Program-made: the position numbers and the translations under genes
NCBI GenBank assembly: GCA_003218935.1
Contig: QHPA01000065.1
Span: 1 to 11,729, forward strand
Direction of reading: 5' to 3'
Length of the DNA stretch: 11,729 nucleotides
Source of the DNA: Verrucomicrobiota bacterium
GTDB lineage: Bacteria; Verrucomicrobiota; Verrucomicrobiia; Limisphaerales; AV2
Notes under the pieces: generated by a model
The model's database searches: none
What the model was told of the DNA's origin: nothing
Seen by the model: only the letters and a program-made list of their open reading frames with translations
In this document: in pieces, positions 6,754 through 11,729 of the stretch
Layout: each line of letters opens with the position of its first letter
Position numbering within the stretch: position 1 is the stretch's first letter

Positions 6754-9105
6754 CTACTCCAGGGCCGATCGTATTGTGGCAAACAAATCTTTCCCGGCAT
6801 CCTGCGTTACGGGCTCTTTGGATCTTTCATTCGCGTGTTCCACAAGTTCAGCGGGCAGTTCTTTGAGAAACGGCGATGGATGGCAGGGCGCAAGTTGACC
6901 GTATTTCTTGCGGCCGGTGCAGTGGCTGATCGCCAGAGTCTGCTTCGCGCGGGTGATGGCCACGTAAAACAAACGTCGTTCTTCGTCGAAAGTCCCCTCC
7001 GCCTTTGAACGCGAGTGTGGCAGGAGGCCGTCTTCCAGGCCGACGATATAGACGTGCGGAAACTCAAGTCCCTTGCAGCTGTGCATGGTGATCAAGGTAA
7101 CAGCATCACCGGCGTCCTCTTTTTCCTCCTCGCGATCGCTGTCGAGCGTGAGTTCCTCGAGGAATGATTCCAAACGTTCGACCGGCGCCAGCGACACGTT
7201 CCCATCCATCGAAGCCGCCAGATCGCGCAAATTGCGCACGCGACTTTCCGCAGCTTCGGCGTCTTTCTCTGAACGTCGCAGTTCGTCCAGATAACCGATC
7301 TCCGTCAGGAATCTCTGCGCCCATGATTGTAACGCGCCAGCTTCGCCCGCTTCGTGGGCGCCGACGTGAGTGTCCGTGGACCGGAACCGCGACCTTGAGG
7401 ATGAAGCTGGCCAGGCGGCTTCGATTGGTTCTCCCTCTCCTGGGGCTGCGGACGCAGTCTCGGCGAAAGAAAAAATCCTTCTGGGCCGGGGCGAGGGCGA
7501 GCGTTGCCTCAAACTTCCATTTGGACCAGGCGCTGTCGGGACTGGCACTGAGCTCAGGTCCGGGTCCTCTCGTCGGCGGCTGACTTCAGTTAATTGGCTT
7601 CGCGTACGCCCGATGAAAGCGACAAACCCCTCAATGCTCCCGCGCGCTTTGGCCTGGAAGGTCGCCTGCACCGCCGGGTTTTTCATCGCCGCGAAGACAG
7701 AACACTTCCGCTCCTGGCTCGCCGACAACAACCGTTCCATCGTCACGTCGCTCAGGCCGCGGGCCGGCACGTTGGCGATGCGCAACAGGCTCACATCGTC
7801 GTTCGGATTCAGAAACACTTTGAGATAAGCGAGAAAGTCGCGCACCTCGCGCCGGTCAAAAAAACTTTGTCCACCGACCAGGTGATAACGGACGCCTGTC
7901 TGTCGCAGCGCCGTTTCCAACGGCCGCGACTGGATGTTCGTCCGGAATAAAATCGCCTGTTGCGACCAGGGAATGCGCCTGGCCTGACGCATGAATTCAA
8001 TTTCTTCGACAATGGTTCGCGCTTCGGCCTCCTCGTTCTCAAAGGTATGCAAAATGATTTTAGTCCCTTGCCCTTTCGCCGACCAGAGCTGTTTGCCGCG
8101 GCGACGGAGGTTGTTTCTGATGACCGCGTTGGCGGCGGACAGAATGATGTTCGTGGAACGATAGTTCTGCTCCAGCTTGATGACCTTCACTTCCGGGTAA
8201 TGCTTTTCCATGTCGAGCAGGTTGGTGATCTCCGCGCCGCGCCAGCCGTAAATGCTCTGGTCATCGTCCCCCACCACACAGAGGTTGCGATGCTCCCGCG
8301 TCAGCGCGTGCACGAGCCGGAATTGAGCAGCGTTCGTGTCCTGATATTCGTCCACCATCGCGTAACGATACTTCGCGCGGCAGGCCGCGAGCGCGTCGGG
8401 GTGCGCGTCGAACAACCGCAATGTCAAAAGAATGAGATCGTCGAAATCAACAGCATTACACCCGCGCAATGTGGTTTCATAACGCGAGCGAACATGCTCG
8501 GCCATCGCGGCCACACTCGAATCGCCAAATAGTGGGACAGGCATCCTGCCTGTCCCCAACCGTTCAGTTCCCGGAAACGGAGACAGGTTGGAAGCCTGTC
8601 CCACCTGGTTTCTGTAACGGCTCAGCAGCGCGAGAATCGCCGCCGGATCGGTCTTCTCGCCCTTCGCAGAAATCTGGCTGAGGATTTTTTTGATGACCCC
8701 AAGCTGTTCCGATTCGTCGTAAATTACAAAGTTCCGCTTGTAACCCAGCTTCTCGATGTGCTGGCGTAAAATCCGAACACACAACGAGTGAAAGGTGCAG
8801 ACTGCAGGACGAGAGTCGAAAGGCGGGGGTCGAGCGCCTGAAACCTCATTCCGCGTTCCGCGTTTCGCGCTCCGCGTTTTGGGGACGAGCTGGTTAACTC
8901 GCTCCTGCATTTCGCGCGCGGCCTTGTTGGTGAACGTCACACCGAGAATATTTCCGGGCGCGACACCCTGCTCGATCATGCAGGCGATGCGATAAGTGAT
9001 GACGCGTGTCTTGCCCGTGCCCGCGCCGGCGAGGATCAGGACCGGCCCGTTGGTCGTCTCTACGGCCAGTCGTTGCTGCGGGTTCAGCGAATCCAGATTC
9101 AACAT
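6754..9105 (-). CDS. UvrD/PcrA/Rep-type superfamily 1 DNA helicase with repeat-derived insertions
   Basis: A 783-residue ATP-dependent 3'-5' DNA helicase of the UvrD/Rep family, acting in repair and replication restart. All hallmark motifs are present: Q-motif LNPQQRLAV (7-15), Walker A GAGTGKT (27-33), motif Ia TFTNKAAREMQ, motif Ib CTFHSL (102), Walker B DEYQDT (252-257), motif III GDDDQSIYGWRGA (279-291), motif IV QNYRS (313-317), motif V TMHSCKGLEF (673-682) and motif VI RRLFYVAITRAK (710-721). I chose the ATG at 9105 because family proteins begin a few residues before 'LNPQQ'; the upstream ATG at 9216 would add a 37-residue basic extension. No good ribosome site precedes 9105; a TATACT box ends 8 bp before it, so a near-leaderless transcript is possible. 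Three extra segments (about 77-100, 168-196, 512-590) look repeat-derived. The C-terminus is short, Rep-like, without a long UvrD tail. The gene symbol is left open between uvrD, pcrA and rep. Confidence 0.93.
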   Translation of the reverse strand: MLNLDSLNPQQRLAVETTNGPVLILAGAGTGKTRVITYRIACMIEQGVAPGNILGVTFTNKAAREMQERVNQLVPKTRSAKRGTRNEVSGARPPPFDSRPAVCTFHSLCVRILRQHIEKLGYKRNFVIYDESEQLGVIKKILSQISAKGEKTDPAAILALLSRYRNQVGQASNLSPFPGTERLGTGRMPVPLFGDSSVAAMAEHVRSRYETTLRGCNAVDFDDLILLTLRLFDAHPDALAACRAKYRYAMVDEYQDTNAAQFRLVHALTREHRNLCVVGDDDQSIYGWRGAEITNLLDMEKHYPEVKVIKLEQNYRSTNIILSAANAVIRNNLRRRGKQLWSAKGQGTKIILHTFENEEAEARTIVEEIEFMRQARRIPWSQQAILFRTNIQSRPLETALRQTGVRYHLVGGQSFFDRREVRDFLAYLKVFLNPNDDVSLLRIANVPARGLSDVTMERLLSASQERKCSVFAAMKNPAVQATFQAKARGSIEGFVAFIGRTRSQLTEVSRRREDPDLSSVPVPTAPGPNGSLRQRSPSPRPRRIFSFAETASAAPGEGEPIEAAWPASSSRSRFRSTDTHVGAHEAGEAGALQSWAQRFLTEIGYLDELRRSEKDAEAAESRVRNLRDLAASMDGNVSLAPVERLESFLEELTLDSDREEEKEDAGDAVTLITMHSCKGLEFPHVYIVGLEDGLLPHSRSKAEGTFDEERRLFYVAITRAKQTLAISHCTGRKKYGQLAPCHPSPFLKELPAELVEHANERSKEPVTQDAGKDLFATIRSALE
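7431..7501. repeat. Imperfect inverted-repeat segment inside the helicase 2B-domain insertion
   Basis: CTCCCTCTCC (7431-7440) is roughly complementary to GGGGCGAGGGCGAG (7488-7501) with a gap and mismatches, and CTGCGGACGCAG (7446-7457) is a small hairpin between them. The segment encodes the low-complexity phrases RSPSPRPRR and APGEGEP on the minus strand. It is the core of an extra stretch of about 79 residues (bases 7336-7572) with Ser/Pro/Arg/Ala-rich composition, unlike ordinary helicase sequence on either side. Pairing is weaker than in the other two palindromes here. Confidence 0.5.
8532..8604. repeat. Double-hairpin palindromic element inside the helicase 1B domain
   Basis: The outer arms 8532-8554 and 8582-8604 are reverse complements at 20 of 23 positions. 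Each arm also folds on itself: GACAGGC/GCCTGTC in the left arm and GACAGG/CCTGTC in the right. The element therefore can form either one long stem or two small hairpins. It encodes, on the minus strand, the helicase peptide phrases VGQASNLSP and GTGRMPVPLF. Similar 'GQAS.LSP' and 'TG..PVP' strings recur, from memory, in Verrucomicrobiota and Planctomycetota proteins. Confidence 0.85.
8849..8876. repeat. Four tandem heptamers inside the helicase gene
   Basis: On the plus strand the units are TTCCGCG, TTCCGCG, TTTCGCG and CTCCGCG. Translated from the minus strand they give the peptide phrase RSAKRGTRNE. The units lie between helicase motifs Ia and Ib, in a loop of about 24 extra residues (77-100 of the helicase), and do not disturb the reading frame. 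Confidence 0.75.
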
Positions 9106-9442
9106 TGCGGTGGAGTATAGAGGGCGCTCATGTGAAGGCCCACTCTTTTCACGCCGGATGAGACGCGCACCGAACATCGCAAGCAGACTGATCCTGTTTG
9201 CTTCGAGATTTCGCATGGATGGGTTGAGAGCGTTTCAGTCAGAACAAGCTGAAGCGATAAAGCTACCAGGATATGCGAAGTAGAGTTCGAAAGAATGAGC
9301 CCAGGACGAAACTCAACTACCGCGGACGCTTGGATTATGAAGATAATCAATAATCGCCAACGAAATATCAATTAACACCCCGAACGCCACAACGACTAGC
9401 GTTGGGCCTCGAAAGATCCACCTCAACCACACACATTGATTT
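9106..9442. other. Divergent intergenic region between helicase and outer-membrane protein genes
   Basis: This 337-bp stretch separates the minus-strand block from the plus-strand genes and should hold promoters for both. On the minus side TATACT (9114-9119) is a fair -10 box but no -35 is visible at the right distance. On the plus side GATAAT (9342-9347) is isolated. A small palindrome CAACG-ACTAG-CGTTG (9390-9404) is present. A hydrophobic minus-strand frame ending at 9313 (phrase VVVAFGVLIDISLAIIDYL) has no credible start and is not called as a gene. Confidence 0.4.
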
Positions 9443-10054
9443 ATGAACACGACAATCAATAGCAGCAGGACCGCGGCCGTCGGGTTGTTCGCCACAGCGC
9501 TTTTACTCGGCAGCATTTCGGCACGCGCCGAAGACGGCTGGCACCGGAAGGGAACCTGGGAAACGTACGGGAGCGCCCAATATCTGTTCGGCGACACCGT
9601 TGATTTCTCGAAATTCGGCGCCCGGCTCAAAGTGGACGACACCGCCATGTTCGGCCTGGGTGTGGGCTATCACGTCACGGACCATTGGGCGGTATCGCTG
9701 GATCTTCTGGGTGGTTTTAACTCCTTCAACTCCGGCAGCACGCAACTGGCCCTCAACAATGACGCATTCGTCTTTAGCGGCGCTGTCAACGCGGAATATA
9801 ACTTTCTGCGCGCCCGATTCTCGCCTCTGCTGCGAGCCGGCCTGGGCTGCTATGATATTACCGACAACGCCGGCTACTGGACCACTTACGGTGAAACGGA
9901 TTTCTCCTGGAACGTCGGCGGAGGCTTTCGTTGGAACGCCACCGACCATCTCGTTCTGAAACTCGTCGGAGGCGCGTCTTGGACTGAGCTCAAGAACAGC
10001 AGCAGCACCGCTCAATTCGGCTTCGTCATGCTGAGCGTCGGCGCATCCTTTTAG
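9443..10054 (+). CDS. Small outer-membrane beta-barrel protein
   Basis: A 203-residue exported protein. The signal peptide spans about residues 1-29: polar N-terminus, hydrophobic core AAVGLFATALLLGSIS, and a cleavage site after ARA (SARA-ED). The mature 174 residues show alternating strands typical of an eight-stranded OmpA/OmpW-like barrel: AMFGLGVGYHVTDHWAVSLD, FVFSGAVNAEYNFL, FSPLLRAGLGCYDI, DFSWNVGGGFRWNATDHLVL and FGFVMLSVGASF. The protein ends in Phe, the usual signal for BAM-assisted insertion. No enzymatic motif or peptidoglycan-binding domain is present, so a specific role cannot be given. No strong ribosome site precedes ATG 9443, but the signal peptide fixes the start. It is the first gene on the plus strand, diverging from the helicase; the kinase 254 bp downstream is probably separate. 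Confidence 0.85.
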   Translation: MNTTINSSRTAAVGLFATALLLGSISARAEDGWHRKGTWETYGSAQYLFGDTVDFSKFGARLKVDDTAMFGLGVGYHVTDHWAVSLDLLGGFNSFNSGSTQLALNNDAFVFSGAVNAEYNFLRARFSPLLRAGLGCYDITDNAGYWTTYGETDFSWNVGGGFRWNATDHLVLKLVGGASWTELKNSSSTAQFGFVMLSVGASF

Positions 10055-10083
10055 GCAAATTCCAAAGGCGCGCGGAGTGCAGA

Positions 10084-10112
10084 AGTCGTTTGAACGAACA
10101 CCGACTGTTTTT
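10084..10112 (+). terminator. Weak candidate terminator after the outer-membrane protein gene
   Basis: AGTCG (10084-10088) can pair with CGACT (10102-10106), followed by GTTTTT (10107-10112), 30 bp after the stop. The stem is only 5 bp with a 13-base loop, so this is a weak intrinsic terminator at best. Confidence 0.3.
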
Positions 10113-10218
10113 GCCTTTTAAGCAACGTCCTCCCTTGGAATCGCACTTCCCGCAAAAATCAGTGATCCTTTTCGTCCGCCGATTTCGCATAAGTAATTGA
10201 AGATCGAAAGAATATGCT

Positions 10219-10293
10219 ATGAAAGCCTTCCTCAAATTATCGCAATCGAGTCGCTTCGAATGCGGTATTGGCAGAACGAGCACGATAGGGTAA
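10219..10293 (+). CDS. Possible 24-residue leader peptide before the kinase
   Basis: ATG at 10219 opens a 24-codon frame (MKAFLKLSQS...), ending in TAA at 10291, 15 bp before the kinase ATG. GAAAG lies about 9 bp upstream and is a poor ribosome site. The peptide has no recognised domain. The close spacing to the kinase could allow coupling, but an open frame of this length is common by chance. Confidence 0.15.
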   Translation: MKAFLKLSQSSRFECGIGRTSTIG

Positions 10294-10308
10294 ACAGGTG
10301 GTCAACCC

Positions 10309-11729
10309 ATGAGCTCCGGCAACCGATCCGAGGACGAAATCTTTGAAGCCGCGTTGCAACATGCGACTCCCGAAAAACGAGCCGCGTACCTCAACGAAGC
10401 CTGTGGCGATAATACCCAGCTGCGCGAACGCCTCGAGGCACTCCTGAAAGCGGACGACCAGGCTGGCGAGTTCCTCCAACAATCATGGGCAGGTGTTTCC
10501 GCCAAGACTTTCGTTGTCACCACCGCCATGGTTCCGGTGACCGAAGGTCCCGGCGACCGCATTGGCCGCTACAAACTGCGCGAGAATCTCGGCGAGGGCG
10601 GCTGTGGCGTGGTCTATGTCGCGGAACAGGAGGAACCCGTCCGTCGCCGCGTCGCGCTCAAGGTCATCAAGCTGGGCATGGACACCAGGCAGGTCGTCGC
10701 CCGGTTCGAGGCCGAGCGGCAGGCTCTCGCGATGATGGATCATCCGAATATCGCCAAGGTGCTCGACGCCGGCACGACGGACACCGGCCGGCCGTTCTTC
10801 GTGATGGAACTGGTCCGCGGCATCCGCATCACTGACTACTGCGACCAGAACAATCTGCGCACCAGCGAGCGCCTCGACTTGTTCATCAAGGTCTGCCACG
10901 CCATCCAGCACGCGCACCAGAAGGGCATCATTCACCGCGACATCAAACCGTCGAACATCCTCGTCACGCTGCACGACGGCGTGCCCGTGCCCAAGGTAAT
11001 AGACTTCGGCATCGCCAAAGCCACGGAAGGCCGGCTGACTGACGCAACCGTTTATACGCAGTTGCATCAGTTCATCGGCACGCCGGCTTACATCAGTCCC
11101 GAGCAGGCGGAGATGAGCGGGCTGGATATCGATACCCGCAGCGACATCTACAGCCTGGGCGTGTTGCTCTACGAACTACTGGCTGGAAGCACGCCCTTCG
11201 ACGCGAAGGAATTGATCGCCTCGGGCATCGATCAGATGCGCAAACTGATCCGCGAGCAGGAGCCGGTGCGCCCGAGCACGCGTCTGGCAACGCTGCAAGG
11301 TGAAGAACTGACGACGACCGCCAGGCGCCGCTCGACCGACGCGCCGAAGTTGGTCCATCTGCTCAAGGGCGACCTCGACTGGATCGTGATGAAGTGCCTG
11401 GAAAAAGACCGGACGCGGCGCTACGACACGGCCAACGGGCTGGCGATGGACCTCAAGCGGCACCTGAATCAGGAGCCGGTGATCGCGAGGCCGCCCTCCA
11501 CTGCGTATCGGATCCAGAAAGCCATTCGTCGCAACAAGCTGGCCTTCGCCGCGGCGGCGGGTGTTTCTCTGGCTCTCTTGATCGGCGTGAGTGTGAGCAC
11601 CACGCAGGCGGTGCGGGCCACGCGCGCGGAACGCGCCAAGCAAGCGTTGCTGGAGTCGGAGCGGCAGGCCCGGCAGACCGCGACTTTCGCGAAGGGCGAA
11701 GCCGAAGTGGAACGCGACCGCGCCCGACG
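10309..11729 (+). CDS. Transmembrane eukaryotic-type Ser/Thr protein kinase (3' end outside window)
   Basis: The frame is open from ATG 10309 to the window end: 473 residues, C-terminus missing. AGGTGG (10296-10301), 7 bp upstream, supports the start. Residues 1-80 are the N-terminal region typical of large kinase families in Pedosphaera-like bacteria (EDEIFEAALQH, LRERLEALLKADD). The Hanks-type kinase domain spans about 85-385: glycine loop GEGGCGVV (95-102), the ATP-binding Lys K118 in VALKVIK, catalytic loop HRDIKPSN (209-216), DFG (232-234) and the activation-segment end GTPAYISPEQ (257-266). All catalytic residues are present, so the kinase is predicted active. A membrane span at about 411-430 follows RRNK, then a coiled, Arg/Glu/Ala-rich stretch (AERAKQALLESERQARQ) that in relatives leads into extracytoplasmic repeats such as TPR or WD40; that part is outside the window. 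Substrate and signal are unknown. Confidence 0.93.
   Translation, partial: MSSGNRSEDEIFEAALQHATPEKRAAYLNEACGDNTQLRERLEALLKADDQAGEFLQQSWAGVSAKTFVVTTAMVPVTEGPGDRIGRYKLRENLGEGGCGVVYVAEQEEPVRRRVALKVIKLGMDTRQVVARFEAERQALAMMDHPNIAKVLDAGTTDTGRPFFVMELVRGIRITDYCDQNNLRTSERLDLFIKVCHAIQHAHQKGIIHRDIKPSNILVTLHDGVPVPKVIDFGIAKATEGRLTDATVYTQLHQFIGTPAYISPEQAEMSGLDIDTRSDIYSLGVLLYELLAGSTPFDAKELIASGIDQMRKLIREQEPVRPSTRLATLQGEELTTTARRRSTDAPKLVHLLKGDLDWIVMKCLEKDRTRRYDTANGLAMDLKRHLNQEPVIARPPSTAYRIQKAIRRNKLAFAAAAGVSLALLIGVSVSTTQAVRATRAERAKQALLESERQARQTATFAKGEAEVERDRAR

Noticed and set aside
9313-9450. Hydrophobic minus-strand frame with a membrane-like stretch
   Set aside because: No start codon with a ribosome site in the intergenic part; the longer version runs antisense through the outer-membrane protein signal peptide.
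10483-11067. Minus-strand frame of 194 codons
   Set aside because: Fully antisense to the kinase catalytic domain, whose motifs are all intact.

Overview
This is a GC-rich bacterial chromosome fragment, most likely from Verrucomicrobiota in the Pedosphaera/Limisphaerales neighbourhood. That assignment is an inference from recognised protein style. The terminal Ser/Thr kinase has the N-terminal region, kinase domain and 'RRNKLAFAAAA' membrane anchor typical of the large kinase families there. There is a short pilin-like reading frame, and several palindromic or tandem repeat families lie inside genes. No rRNA, tRNA, CRISPR array or transposase was seen.

Layout. Everything from base 1 to about 9105 is on the minus strand; the last two genes are on the plus strand, diverging from the 9106-9442 intergenic region. 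Reading the minus strand in transcription order from 9105: (1) a UvrD/PcrA/Rep-type superfamily 1 helicase; (2) a membrane-linked PlsC-type acyltransferase overlapping by 4 bp (ATGA) with (3) a protein made of the C-terminal half of a PEP-synthase-like enzyme, with the phosphohistidine swivelling domain but no ATP-grasp half; (4) a short reading frame with a type IV prepilin N-terminus; (5) a PYROXD2/phytoene-desaturase-like FAD oxidoreductase; (6) a compact regulatory operon of ECF sigma factor, two-span membrane protein (probable anti-sigma factor) and a secreted/membrane bactofilin-like plus RDD-domain protein cut by the window start. On the plus strand: a small outer-membrane beta-barrel protein and a transmembrane Ser/Thr kinase cut by the window end. 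The first and last genes are both open at the window edge.

The strongest unusual signal is repeat DNA carried inside coding sequence. A near-perfect 27-bp inverted repeat (5245-5318) encodes most of the C-terminal tail of the acyltransferase. The helicase gene carries three unrelated repeat-type segments in frame: tandem heptamers at 8849-8876, a double-hairpin palindrome at 8532-8604 and an imperfect inverted-repeat segment around 7431-7501. Each falls between conserved helicase motifs, and all motifs remain intact. An 8-bp tandem repeat (2542-2573) also supplies the stop codon of the oxidoreductase. This suggests a genome where small palindromic elements insert into genes and are tolerated as extra peptide, comparable in principle to the Rickettsia palindromic elements.

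Functional links: the sigma/anti-sigma/bactofilin-RDD genes look like one envelope-stress or envelope-structure operon. The acyltransferase and swivelling-domain protein are probably translationally coupled. No complete novel defence or metabolic system is visible.
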